A stretch of DNA of 64,000 bases from Cellulomonas hominis (GTDB lineage: Bacteria; Actinomycetota; Actinomycetes; Actinomycetales; Cellulomonadaceae), in the NCBI RefSeq assembly GCF_901521055.1, contig NZ_CABEGA010000029.1:1-64000 (forward strand), given 5' to 3'. Numbering within the stretch: the stretch's first letter is position 1; every line of letters starts with the position of its first letter. The notes under the pieces were generated by a model. It searched no databases. It saw only the letters and a list, made by a program, of their open reading frames with translations, and had not been told where the DNA came from. The translations under genes and the position numbers were made by a program. Below are positions 52,949 to 61,508 of this stretch, piece after piece.

Positions 52949-53404
52949 GTGGGCTTCGACCCCGAGGAGATCCGCACCGGCGAGCCGACCCGCGCCGCCC
53001 GGCTCAAGTGGGTCGTCGTCGTCGACGACCAGCTGGCCCCGGGTCAGGCCGCCAACGCCGTCGTGTGCGTCACGGCGGCCACCGCCTCGGGCGTGACCGG
53101 CCTGCTCGGCCCCGACGCCGCCGACGCGGACGGCACCGTGCACCCCGGGCTCCCCTGGGCGGGCTGCACCGTGCTGGGCGCGTCCCGCGCCGAGCTCGCC
53201 GCGGTGCGGGCGAAGGCCCACGCGGCCCCGGGCGTGCACGTGAGCGACATGCCCGCCGCCGCCCAGCGCACGCGCGTGTACGACGAGTACCTCGCGGAGG
53301 TCGCCGCCCGCCCGTCCGAGGACCAGGAGTACCTCGCGGTCAGCCTCGTCGGGCCGCGCAACCGGGTGGACAAGGTGGTGGGCCGGCTGCGCCTGCTCGG
53401 CTGA
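52949..53404 (+). CDS. DUF2000-family protein
   Basis: A 151-residue protein: RLKWVVVVDDQLAPGQAANA at the N-terminus and LVGPRNRVDKVVGRLRLLG at the end fit DUF2000, a family of unknown function often beside AsnC-type regulators. GTG at 52949 is the likely start; an in-frame ATG at 52898 would overlap the divergent regulator. Probably regulated by that neighbour. Confidence 0.78.
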   Translation: MGFDPEEIRTGEPTRAARLKWVVVVDDQLAPGQAANAVVCVTAATASGVTGLLGPDAADADGTVHPGLPWAGCTVLGASRAELAAVRAKAHAAPGVHVSDMPAAAQRTRVYDEYLAEVAARPSEDQEYLAVSLVGPRNRVDKVVGRLRLLG

Positions 53405-53500
53405 GCGGACCCCCGGCTGCCACACTGGGCCGCGCGCCGCCCACGCGGCGATCCGCGGGCTCGACGCGCCCGGGAGGCGACGGACGCGCGGAGGCGGCGG

Positions 53501-56029
53501 ATGACGGACGTGCTGTCCACCGGCGGCGTCGGCCTGCGCCCTGCTGCCGTGGACCCGTCGGGTGCCGGCCCCGACCGCCTCCCCGCGCTGCGGGAGGCCG
53601 CCGATCGGCTGCTCGCGGACCACGGCGTCACCTACGGCTCCCCGGCGGACGACGACGGGGACGGGGACGCCGCCGCGAGCGCCTGGCGCCTCGACCCGCT
53701 CCCGGTCGTGCTGGACGACGCGGACTGGGCTCCCCTGGAGGCGGCGCTCGTGCAGCGGGCGGAGCTGCTCGACGCCGTGCTGGCCGACCTCTACGGCCCG
53801 CGGCTGCTGCTCCGGGACGACCTGCTGCCGCCCGAGCTCGTCCTCGGGCACCCCGGGTTCCTGCGCGCGGTCGACGGCCTGCACCTGCCGGGCGGGCACG
53901 ACCTCGTGCTCACCGCGACCGACCTGTGCCGCGCGCCCGACGGCTCGTGGGTCGCGGTGTCGGACCACACGCAGGCCCCGTCCGGTGCGGGCTACGCGAT
54001 GGAGGACCGCCGCGTCGTCGCGCAGGTGCTGGCCGACGTGTACCGGCAGACCCCCATCGCCCGGATCGGCCCGTTCTTCCACGCGCTGCGACAGGGACTC
54101 GCGCACGCCGCCCCGCCCGGGGACCACGAGCCACGGGTCGTCCTGCTCACCTCCGGCCCGTCCTCCGCGACGGCGTTCGACCAGGCGTACCTCGCGTCGA
54201 TGCTGGGGCTGCCGCTCGTCGAGGGCAGCGACCTGGTGGTCCGCGACGGGCGCCTGTGGCTGCGGGGGCTCGGCGGGCGGGAGCCGGTGGACGTGGTGCT
54301 GCGCCGCGTCGACGCGGACTGGTGCGATCCGCTGGACCTGCGCGCCGGGAGCCGCCTCGGGGTGCCCGGGCTCGTCCGCGCGGTGCAGGCGGGCACGGTG
54401 AGCGTCGTGAACCCGCTGGGCGCCTCGGTGCTGGAGAACCCGGGCCTGCTGGCGCACCTGCCGGCGCTCGCCCGGACGGTCCTCGGGCGGGACCTGCTGC
54501 TGCCGCAGGCCGCCACCACCTGGTGCGGGCGCCCCGAGGGGCTCGCGCACGTGCTCGCGCACCTGGACCGCCTCGTGCTCGAGCCCGTCGCCCGGGGGAC
54601 CGACCCGGTGCAGGGCTGGACGCTGGACGCCGCCGCCCGCGAGCGCCTGCGCGACCGCATCGCCGCCGAGCCCGCCGCGTGGGTCGGGCAGGAGCCCGTC
54701 GGGGGCGCCGCGCGGTCCCGGTCCGCGGTGCTGCGGACGTTCGCGGTCGCGGCACCCGACGGCTACCGCGTGATGGCCGGCGGGCTGGCGCGGCTGGCGC
54801 CCGACGACGACCACCCCGTCGTGTCGCACGCGCACGGCGCCGTGGCGCGGGACGTGTGGGTGCTGTCCGGCGGTGCCGACCCCGCGCCGGACGAGGCGCC
54901 GGACGAGGCGGCGGACGAGGCGCCGGACGGCGCCGGCACGGCCGCCCGGGCGGGCAGGGCCCCCGGGAGCGGCATCGCGCCGCGCTCGGCGGAGAGCCTG
55001 TTCTGGCTGGGCCGGTACACCGAGCGGGCCGACGGCACCGTCCGGGTCCTGCGCGCCCTCGCCGACCGCTGGGACGACTTCCACCGCACGCCCGCCAGCC
55101 CCGGCGGCCGCGCGCTCGCGGTGCTGCTCGACGCGGTCGGCGCCCGCGCGCCCGGGTCCTCCGACGACGACCGCCCGGACCTGCACGCCCTGCTCGTGGA
55201 CCGGGCGCTGCCGGGCAGCGTCGCGTTCGCGGTCCGCCGGCTGGCCGAGGCGCAGGCCGTCGTCCGGGACCAGATGTCGGCGGACCTCTGGCTGCCGCTG
55301 GCCAGCATGGCCCGCACGCTGGCCGCCCAGCGGCGCACCGCCGCCGCCGGGACCCCCCGGCCGACCGACCTGCGCGCCGCCCTGGACCGCATGCTGGAGG
55401 CGCTGCTCGCGGTCGCGGGGATCGAGGGCGAGGGGCTGGTCCGGGACGTCGGGTGGCGGCTGCTCGACGCCGGCCGCCGGGTCGAGCGCGCGCAGGCCCT
55501 CGTCGCCGCGCTCGCCGCCACGGTCACCGCACCGCGGCCGCCGGACGTCGAGGCGCTCGTGCTGGAGTCGGTGCTCCTCGCGCACGAGTCGGCCATCACC
55601 TACCGGCGGCGCTACCAGACCCGACCCGCGGTCCCGGGCGTGCTGGACCTGCTCCTGCTGGACGCGGACAACCCGCGGTCGCTCGCCTACCAGCTCGACC
55701 GGCTGCGGGACGACCTGGCCCGGGTGCCGGCCCCCGCGGGCGCGACGGAGCAGCAGGACCGGCTGCTCGCCGACGTCCGGGACCTGCTCGCGGAGCTGGA
55801 CCCCGTGGCGGTGGGCGCGGCCGCGGTCGTCCCCACGGCCGCCACGGCGGCACCGGCCACCGGGCGCGAGCGGCTCGCCGAGATCCTGGACTCGCTCGCG
55901 TGGCGGCTGCGGGCGATCGCCGACGAGGTCGCCCGGGTGCACTTCGCGCAGCCCGCCCCGGCGCGGTCCGTGGCCGAGGAGTGGGGCGTCGGCGCCTCGC
56001 CGCAGGACCGGTCGGGGACGGGGGCGTGA
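53501..56029 (+). CDS. Circularly permuted ATP-grasp fused to alpha-E domain protein
   Basis: An 842-residue fusion. Residues about 60-460 are a CP_ATPgrasp_1 domain (DUF404/DUF407: VLADLYGPRLLLRDDLLPPE, DHTQAPSGAGYAMEDRRVVA, VVNPLGASVLENPGLLAHLP). A PDEA-type repeat linker (about 465-485) leads to an alpha-E domain (DUF403, about 500-815: RSAESLFWLGRYTERADGTV). In most genomes these are two adjacent genes. They occur with a transglutaminase gene and are predicted, not proven, to form peptide or amide bonds. ATG with GGAGGCGGCGG upstream; the stop overlaps the next start. Confidence 0.92.
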   Translation: MTDVLSTGGVGLRPAAVDPSGAGPDRLPALREAADRLLADHGVTYGSPADDDGDGDAAASAWRLDPLPVVLDDADWAPLEAALVQRAELLDAVLADLYGPRLLLRDDLLPPELVLGHPGFLRAVDGLHLPGGHDLVLTATDLCRAPDGSWVAVSDHTQAPSGAGYAMEDRRVVAQVLADVYRQTPIARIGPFFHALRQGLAHAAPPGDHEPRVVLLTSGPSSATAFDQAYLASMLGLPLVEGSDLVVRDGRLWLRGLGGREPVDVVLRRVDADWCDPLDLRAGSRLGVPGLVRAVQAGTVSVVNPLGASVLENPGLLAHLPALARTVLGRDLLLPQAATTWCGRPEGLAHVLAHLDRLVLEPVARGTDPVQGWTLDAAARERLRDRIAAEPAAWVGQEPVGGAARSRSAVLRTFAVAAPDGYRVMAGGLARLAPDDDHPVVSHAHGAVARDVWVLSGGADPAPDEAPDEAADEAPDGAGTAARAGRAPGSGIAPRSAESLFWLGRYTERADGTVRVLRALADRWDDFHRTPASPGGRALAVLLDAVGARAPGSSDDDRPDLHALLVDRALPGSVAFAVRRLAEAQAVVRDQMSADLWLPLASMARTLAAQRRTAAAGTPRPTDLRAALDRMLEALLAVAGIEGEGLVRDVGWRLLDAGRRVERAQALVAALAATVTAPRPPDVEALVLESVLLAHESAITYRRRYQTRPAVPGVLDLLLLDADNPRSLAYQLDRLRDDLARVPAPAGATEQQDRLLADVRDLLAELDPVAVGAAAVVPTAATAAPATGRERLAEILDSLAWRLRAIADEVARVHFAQPAPARSVAEEWGVGASPQDRSGTGA

Positions 56030-56973
56030 CCGGCCGCCGCTACGAGCTCGTCCACACGACGACCTACCGCTACCCCGGCCCCGTGACCACCTCCTACGGC
56101 CGGGCGCTCCTGCTGCCCCGCGACCTGCCCGACCAGCGGCGCCACACCGCCGCCGTCACCGTGGACCCCGCCCCCGCCGACGCCGCCGAGCACCGGGACT
56201 GGTTCGGCAACACCTCGTCGTACTTCGCCGTCACCACCGCGCACACCACGCTCACCGTCACTGCCGCCGCGACGCTCACCGTGAGCCGCCGGCGCGCCGA
56301 GGTCGCCGCGCTCCCGGGGCTCGCGTGGGAGGCGGTGGCGCGGCTGGTGGCGGACGGCGGGACGGGCCCGGACGGCGTGCCGCTCGTGGACCGGCGGGAG
56401 GCGCTGCTGCCGTCGCGGCACGTCCTGCCGTCGGACCCGGTGCGCGCGTGGGCGGCGGCCTCGTTCACGCCCGGGCGCGCGTACCCCGAGGTGCTCGCGG
56501 ACCTCGCGCACCGCATCCGCACGGAGCTGACGTACCGGTCCGGGTCCACGACGATCGCCACGACGCAGGCGGAGCTGCTGGAGTCCCGCACCGGCGTCTG
56601 CCAGGACTTCGCGCACCTCATGCTCGCCGCGCTGCGGTCGTACGGGCTGCCCGCGCGGTACACGAGCGGGTACGTCGAGACGCTGCCACCCCCCGGCCGC
56701 CCGAAGATCCGCGGCGCCGACGCGTCGCACGCCTGGGTGTCCGCCTGGGTGCCGGGCGCGGGGTGGGTGGAGGTCGACCCGACGAACGACCAGTTCGTCG
56801 GGGACCGGTACGTCGTGCTGGGCTGGGGACGGGACTACGGCGACGTCCCGCCGCTGCGGGGGGTCATCTTCACGGAGGGCGGCGGCGCACGCCCGGAGGT
56901 GTCGGTGGACCTGCACCCCCTCGACGCCGACCCGGACCCGGCGTCCGCCCCGACGTCCGTCCCCATGCCCTGA
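56026..56973 (+). CDS. Transglutaminase-like cysteine peptidase
   Basis: A 315-residue protein with an N-terminal beta domain (YELVHTTTYRYPGPVTTSYG) and a transglutaminase core. The catalytic triad is Cys192 (TGVCQDFAH), His235 (ADASHAWVS) and Asp251 (VEVDPTND). No signal peptide, so cytoplasmic. GTG start overlaps the ATP-grasp gene stop (GTGA). It is expected to hydrolyse or transfer an amide made by the upstream protein; substrate unknown. Confidence 0.93.
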   Translation: MTGRRYELVHTTTYRYPGPVTTSYGRALLLPRDLPDQRRHTAAVTVDPAPADAAEHRDWFGNTSSYFAVTTAHTTLTVTAAATLTVSRRRAEVAALPGLAWEAVARLVADGGTGPDGVPLVDRREALLPSRHVLPSDPVRAWAAASFTPGRAYPEVLADLAHRIRTELTYRSGSTTIATTQAELLESRTGVCQDFAHLMLAALRSYGLPARYTSGYVETLPPPGRPKIRGADASHAWVSAWVPGAGWVEVDPTNDQFVGDRYVVLGWGRDYGDVPPLRGVIFTEGGGARPEVSVDLHPLDADPDPASAPTSVPMP

Positions 56974-57188
56974 GCGGACCCCGGCCTGCGTCCACCGGGC
57001 GTGCACACGGCGTCCACAGGCCGCGCCCGCACGTCACGCTCGGCCCGTGACCCCGTGCACAAGCTGGGGACAACTCCTGTGGACTGAACCGGACATATCG
57101 CCCTTTGGGGTGGTGGGGAGGGCCGTTCGGGCGACGCCGCCCTGTGGACAAGTGGACATCCCTGTGGGCAACCGTCCCCGGGCACCAA

Positions 57189-57225
57189 GAAGGGCCCCTC
57201 GGAGTAAGCGTCCGAGGGGCCCTTC
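57189..57225. terminator. Terminator hairpin 1 (loop GTAAGCG)
   Basis: A 15-bp perfect stem around GTAAGCG, 215 bases after the transglutaminase gene. Same loop and inner stem as the hairpin at 57727. Confidence 0.85.
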
Positions 57226-57726
57226 CCTGACCGTCGTCCTCTCGTCCCCGACGGGTCGGGGACCGGCGACCGCGCTGACGGTGCGGCTCCGTCCCGGCAC
57301 CCGGTGGCGACCCCAGGGGGACACCGCCGCGGGCGGGACGGCGACGATCCGGCCTTCGGGCCTCCTACGAACCGCTGCGTCGTCATCCGCAGCCCTCCAG
57401 GTCGCCCTGGCGGGGTGGTCCGTCGTTCTCCGTCCGGCCTCGACCCCGCCGGTGACGCCGCCGCGCGAGCCCCGTCGAGCGGGTCCTCCCGCGGCGGGCA
57501 GTACGTCCGCCGAGATCGATGGAGCAGTTCTAGTCCCGCCCTCCGGAGCGCCGCAAGGGTCTGACGGACCGGATTCTCGTCCACCGCGCCGTGCACATGT
57601 TGTCCACAGGCTCACCCGCGTGAACGTGCGGAGATCACAGCCCTGTGCACAACATCTGTGGACGACGGAGGCGTCGGCGCGCCTCCGCAGCGGGCTCTGC
57701 GCGCGCCCGTAGCGTCGCCCGCAGAG

Positions 57727-57761
57727 CGAGGCCCCTCGGAGTAAGCGTCCGAGGGGCCTCG
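57727..57761. terminator. Terminator hairpin 2 (loop GTAAGCG)
   Basis: A 14-bp perfect stem CGAGGCCCCTCGGA with loop GTAAGCG. It lies 49 bases beyond the stop of the DinB-like gene (minus strand). Confidence 0.85.
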
Positions 57762-57810
57762 TCGCGCTCCGGGGCCCCGGACCCGGTCCGGAGCCGTAGC
57801 CGCTGCCGGG

Positions 57811-58389
57811 TCAGGCGCGCACGTCGTGCAGGTGGTGCACCACGTCGTGCAGGAAGTACTGCCCCAGGGTCGTCACGGTGAACGACGAGCCGTTCGACCG
57901 CCGGCCCGACCGGTCCCACTCGTCGGGACGGACCGCGGCGAACCGGGCGGCCAGTGCCGCGGCGGCGTCGGCGAGCTCGTCGGCGACGCGGCCCGGGTCC
58001 TGCAGGTCGTACCGCTCGGCGACGGCGGTGGCGTCCTGGTCCCAGTTCGGGAACTCCGGGTCGTCCTGCTCCAGCATCAGCCGCAGCCGCTCGCCGAACA
58101 CCCGGTGCACGTCGCGCACGTGGGCGCCGTACTCGAGGGTCGACCACACGGTCGGGGCGGGCCGCTCCCGCACGTCGAGCCGGTTCAGCGCCGCCCGCCA
58201 CCGCGGGACGAGGTCGTGCACGGTGCCGGCGATGTCCGGTCCCGCGACGTCCGCGCCGGTGAAGCCGCACTCGGGGCAGCGCTCCCGCAGGACCCAGGTC
58301 CAGTCCTTGGCGTCGGGCTCGGCCGGGGTGTACGCGTCCGCGGCGGACGGAGGCTGGTCGGGTGCGGGGGCGGCGTCTGCAGTCACCAC
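57811..58389 (-). CDS. DinB-superfamily protein
   Basis: A 192-residue protein. After a disordered N-terminus and a CPECGF motif it has a four-helix bundle of the DinB/YfiT type with metal-ligand-like histidines (STLEYGAHVRDVHRVF; YFLHDVVHHLHDV near the end). Such proteins are often mycothiol- or bacillithiol-dependent transferases. GTG or ATG-type start at 58389. Divergent from heme oxygenase. Confidence 0.82.
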   Translation of the reverse strand: MVTADAAPAPDQPPSAADAYTPAEPDAKDWTWVLRERCPECGFTGADVAGPDIAGTVHDLVPRWRAALNRLDVRERPAPTVWSTLEYGAHVRDVHRVFGERLRLMLEQDDPEFPNWDQDATAVAERYDLQDPGRVADELADAAAALAARFAAVRPDEWDRSGRRSNGSSFTVTTLGQYFLHDVVHHLHDVRA

Positions 58390-58456
58390 CGCACGCTAAC
58401 CCGCGCGGCCTGCGGCACGGGAGCCCTTCCGCCGACCCCCGTCACCGGAGTACAAC

Positions 58457-58475
58457 AGAGGGTAGGCAATCCTTA
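58457..58475. promoter_or_regulatory. DtxR/IdeR-type iron box before heme oxygenase
   Basis: A 19-bp site containing GGGTAGGCAATCCTTA matches the iron-box consensus (TTAGGTTAGGCTAACCTAA) at 13 of 19 positions, 64 bases before the heme oxygenase ATG. Confidence 0.7.
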
Positions 58476-58538
58476 CTTCATCCGGTACGTTCTGACACGA
58501 CGTCATATCGACGTCCGCCGACCGGCCCAGGAGCCTTG

Positions 58539-59246
58539 ATGACCACCACGCACGACCTGCCCGCCGCGGTGCCGCACGCCGTCCTGGCGGGAACCGGGGA
58601 CGCCGCGGCGACGCCGCCCCTGTCGCTCCTGCTGCGCGAGGGCACGCGCGCGGAGCACGAGGCGGCCGAGGGCGCCGCCTTCGTCGACGACCTGCTCACC
58701 GGCCGCCTCACCACCGCGGCGTACGTCGACCTCGCCCTCCAGCTCCACACGGTCTACGTCGCGCTCGAGGAGGTCGCCGAGGACGTCCGCCGCACGCCGG
58801 AGGGCGCCGGCGTCGTGTTCGACGAGCTGCGCCGCGCCCCGGCCATCGCCGCCGACCTGGAGCACCTCGTCGGTCCAGGGTGGCGCGCGCAGGCCGCTCC
58901 CCTGCCCGCGACGGCCGCGTACGCCGACCGCATCCGCGCCGGTGGGTCCTCCGTCGGCCGGTACGTGGCGCACTCGTACACGCGCTACCTCGGCGACCTG
59001 TCGGGCGGGCAGGTCATCGGCCGGATGGTCCAGCGGCACTACGGCGTGGCGGACGCGGGGGTCGGGTTCTACGCGTTCCCGCAGATCCCGAAGCCGAAGC
59101 CGTTCAAGGACCTGTACCGCGAGCGCGTCGACGCCCTGGGGTTCACGACCGCCGAGCGGGAGGCCGTGGTCGAGGAGGCCCGCGCCGCGTTCCGGCACAA
59201 CCGCGCCCTGTTCGCCGCGCTCGGCGAGGTGCACCGGGCGGCCTGA
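58539..59246 (+). CDS. Heme oxygenase (biliverdin-producing)
   Basis: A 235-residue HmuO/HO-1-type enzyme: LSLLLREGTRAEHEAAEGAA holds the proximal His, YTRYLGDLSGGQVIGRMVQR is the distal-helix signature, and FYAFPQIPKPKPFKDLYRER is typical. It opens heme to biliverdin, CO and iron. ATG at 58539 with CAGGAGCC upstream. An iron box in the promoter suggests expression in low iron. No heme ABC genes are adjacent. Confidence 0.95.
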   Translation: MTTTHDLPAAVPHAVLAGTGDAAATPPLSLLLREGTRAEHEAAEGAAFVDDLLTGRLTTAAYVDLALQLHTVYVALEEVAEDVRRTPEGAGVVFDELRRAPAIAADLEHLVGPGWRAQAAPLPATAAYADRIRAGGSSVGRYVAHSYTRYLGDLSGGQVIGRMVQRHYGVADAGVGFYAFPQIPKPKPFKDLYRERVDALGFTTAEREAVVEEARAAFRHNRALFAALGEVHRAA

Positions 59247-59276
59247 CGTCCGGTTCGCCCGAGTTCCGCCCCGGGT

Positions 59277-59303
59277 GCTGACGTTCCGTGCGAGAATGTC
59301 AGC
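59277..59303. promoter_or_regulatory. Inverted repeat abutting the tetR start codon
   Basis: GCTGACGTTC and GAATGTCAGC (9 of 10 pairs) flank a seven-base centre and end directly at the ATG of the TetR gene. Candidate autoregulatory operator; no ribosome site is visible. Confidence 0.6.
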
Positions 59304-59933
59304 ATGCCCAAGATCATCGGCGGCTCGCTGCACGAGCACCGCGAGCAGACGCGGCTCAAGCTGTTCGGCGCGCTGTCCCGGCTCATGGCCGAGCGCGGGT
59401 TCGACGCGATCACCCTGGCGGACATCGCCCAGGCGGCCGGCGTGGGGCGCACCGCGGTGTACAACCACTTCGCCGACAAGGAGTCGATGCTCGTCGGCTT
59501 CATCATGCACGAGACGGCGCAGTACGTGGCGGCCCTCGAGGCGGAGCTCGCCGGCGTCGACGACCCCACCGACCAGCTGCGCGCCTACGTCCGCGCGCAG
59601 TGCGTCCTCAAGCGCGACTACCACCTGGCCCCCGGCCCGGACCTGCGGTCGGTGCTGTCCCGCAGCACGCAGCAGCGGGTGCGCGAGCACGTCGTCATGG
59701 TCGAGGCCATGCTCCGGCGCATCCTCGCCGCCGGCATCGAGTCCGGCGAGTTCCCCGAGCAGGACCTCGGCACCACGGTGTCCCTGGTCAACGCGTGCCT
59801 CAGCAGCCGCGCCCTGCCGGAGGAGGGCCCGGCCCGGGACCGGGCCATCGAGTCAACCGTCCTGTTCGTCCTGCGCGCCGTCGGCGCCGGCGACCGCGTC
59901 CGCGCCCGTCTGCCCGAGGCCGTCCCCGCCTGA
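59304..59933 (+). CDS. TetR-family transcriptional regulator
   Basis: A 209-residue regulator: LFGALSRLMAERGFDAITLA, DIAQAAGVGRTAVYNHFADK is the DNA-binding core; the C-terminal ligand domain is helical. ATG at 59304 has no ribosome site and directly follows an inverted repeat, so the mRNA may be leaderless. Target genes are not evident; heme oxygenase lies upstream in the same direction. Confidence 0.9.
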   Translation: MPKIIGGSLHEHREQTRLKLFGALSRLMAERGFDAITLADIAQAAGVGRTAVYNHFADKESMLVGFIMHETAQYVAALEAELAGVDDPTDQLRAYVRAQCVLKRDYHLAPGPDLRSVLSRSTQQRVREHVVMVEAMLRRILAAGIESGEFPEQDLGTTVSLVNACLSSRALPEEGPARDRAIESTVLFVLRAVGAGDRVRARLPEAVPA

Positions 59934-60026
59934 TCCGCCGCGTGAGGACGCGCCGTTCACCCGCACGGCGGCGCCCGTCCGGTGCGCCCGGGTGTGGTCG
60001 GGCCCGTGACGGGCGATGATGGGCGC

Positions 60027-61367
60027 GTGACCGACGCCCAGCCGCCGGCCCGGACGAGCGCGCCCCGCGGTGACGGGGACGACGCCCGGCACTTCGCCCT
60101 GCTCGCGCACCGCCTCGGCGGCTGCACCACGCTGCCCGAGGTCCACGAGGCCGCCGTCGTCGCCGCCCGGGACGTCCTGGGCGCCGGGGTCGCGGCCATC
60201 GCCCGCATCGAGCAGGACGACTGGGAGGTCCAGGCCGCCGAGCCGGCCGACGAGGTCGCCGCCGCGCAGGACGCCCTGAAGGACGGGGAGGCCGTGCGCG
60301 CCCTCGTCCGGCACCAGGAGACATGGCTCTCCGCGCCGGGCGACGACCCCGTGCGGCCGCACCCCGCGCTCGCCGCTCCCGTCGTGGTCAACGGAGACCT
60401 GTGGGGGCTGCTGTGCGCCGTCCGCGACGAGCGCGCGGCGGCGTTCACCCCCGACGACGCCGCCCGCGGCGAGGTGCTCGGCGCCCTGGTCGGCGCGCAC
60501 GTCGCCCGCCTGGACCTGGCCGAGCAGGTGCGGCACCTCGTCTCGGACGACGCGCTGACCGGGCTGAGCACGCGCCGGGTCGCCGACGAGGCCGCGCACG
60601 CCGCCATCGCGTCCGGCGACGAGACCTGCATCGTCATGTGCGACGTCGACGGCCTCAAGCGGGTGAACGACGAGCTCGGCCACGACGCCGGGGACGAGCT
60701 GCTGCGCAGCGTGGCCGGTGTGCTCCGCCGCGCGAGCAGCGGGCTGCCCGGGTCCACCGCCGCCCGCATCGGCGGCGACGAGTTCTGCATCGTGACGTCG
60801 GGGATCCCCCGGACGACCGTCGTGCAGGTGATGGACGCGACCGTCAACGACAGCGCGCTCCCGCACGGCGCCTCGCTGTCCTACGGCATCGCGTCCTCCG
60901 CGCGCGGCTCCCTGGGGGCCGCGCCGACGCCCCGGTCGCTGTTCCGGCGGGCCGACGCCGCGCAGTACCACGCCAAGCGCTCCCACGCGGCGGCGCGCGC
61001 ACGCCAGTACCGGGCCGACGACCCCGGCGCCGTGCTCAGCCGCACCGTGTCCGCCGCCGTCACCGCGCTCTCCGCGACCGGGCCCGCGGTGCTCACGCGG
61101 CTGTGCGCCCTGGCGGCCGCGACCACCGAGGCCATGGGCGGGTCCGGGTGGTCCGTCGCGCGCGAGCCCGGGCCCGAGGGCGAGGGGCGGGTGGTCGTCG
61201 CGCGCGGCGGGACGTCGTCGCTGCACGTGAGCGGGATGCGGCAGCTGGAGCTCACCCGCGGCCCGTGGACGGCCACCGTCGAGTCCACCCTGCCCGCGAC
61301 GGACGACGGCACCGTCGAGTCGACGCTGGACACGCTGGTGTCGCTGGCGGTGCTCGGCGCGTCCTGA
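60027..61367 (+). CDS. GAF-GGDEF diguanylate cyclase
   Basis: A 446-residue protein: GAF-like sensor (about 20-175), GGDEF domain (about 180-330) with an intact active site GGDEF (249-253) and DVDGLKRVNDELGHDAGDEL. It is followed by a further domain of about 100 residues. The allosteric RxxD site is not seen before GGDEF. It should make cyclic di-GMP from GTP in response to an unknown signal. GTG start at 60027. Confidence 0.9.
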   Translation: MTDAQPPARTSAPRGDGDDARHFALLAHRLGGCTTLPEVHEAAVVAARDVLGAGVAAIARIEQDDWEVQAAEPADEVAAAQDALKDGEAVRALVRHQETWLSAPGDDPVRPHPALAAPVVVNGDLWGLLCAVRDERAAAFTPDDAARGEVLGALVGAHVARLDLAEQVRHLVSDDALTGLSTRRVADEAAHAAIASGDETCIVMCDVDGLKRVNDELGHDAGDELLRSVAGVLRRASSGLPGSTAARIGGDEFCIVTSGIPRTTVVQVMDATVNDSALPHGASLSYGIASSARGSLGAAPTPRSLFRRADAAQYHAKRSHAAARARQYRADDPGAVLSRTVSAAVTALSATGPAVLTRLCALAAATTEAMGGSGWSVAREPGPEGEGRVVVARGGTSSLHVSGMRQLELTRGPWTATVESTLPATDDGTVESTLDTLVSLAVLGAS

Positions 61368-61419
61368 CGATCGCCCGAGCGCCGGCCGGTCGGCGGGCGC
61401 GGGGGTCGACGGGCGCGGC

Positions 61420-61489
61420 CGAGGTCGTCAGTCGTGCACGAGGTCGTCAGTCCTGCGGGACGACCTCGTGCCGGTGTGACGACCTCGGG
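61420..61489. repeat. Palindromic repeat element, copy B
   Basis: GAGGTCGTCAG units at 61421 and 61440 (period 19). The second is part of GCACGAGGTCGTC (61436-61448), which pairs with GACGACCTCGTGC (61459-61471), a 13-bp stem with a 10-base loop. A further GTGACGACCTCGG follows. Same architecture as copy A at 51406. It sits between two convergent genes. Confidence 0.92.
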
Positions 61490-61508
61490 CCGGCTCGGCG
61501 GCGCCGCG

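Larger units (their letters stand above)
56974..57810. other. Gene-free region with DnaA-box-like sites
   Basis: 837 bases without a supportable gene. It holds two clusters of sequences close to the actinobacterial DnaA box TTGTCCACA. Cluster 1 (about 57050-57172) has one exact box (CTGTGGACAAG) and several with one or two mismatches. Cluster 2 (about 57595-57665) has one exact TTGTCCACA and three near ones. Two terminators with the same loop lie between and beside the clusters. dnaA and dnaN are not in the window. Confidence 0.65.

Noticed and set aside
52933-56973. A 1346-codon plus-strand frame running through DUF2000, ATP-grasp and transglutaminase genes
   Set aside because: Only its last 315 codons (56026 onward) are the real transglutaminase; the rest is an Arg/Pro-rich out-of-frame reading of the ATP-grasp gene.
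57034-57615. A 193-codon minus-strand frame in the gene-free zone
   Set aside because: It has no ribosome site, no recognisable motif, runs across a perfect terminator hairpin and has a low-complexity composition.
57226-57726. RNase P RNA, tmRNA or SRP RNA between the two terminators
   Set aside because: The conserved core sequences of these RNAs were looked for on both strands and not found.
56974-57810. The region as the chromosomal replication origin
   Set aside because: DnaA-box-like sites are present, but dnaA, dnaN and the usual neighbours are absent and no AT-rich unwinding element is seen; it is kept only as a DnaA-box cluster.
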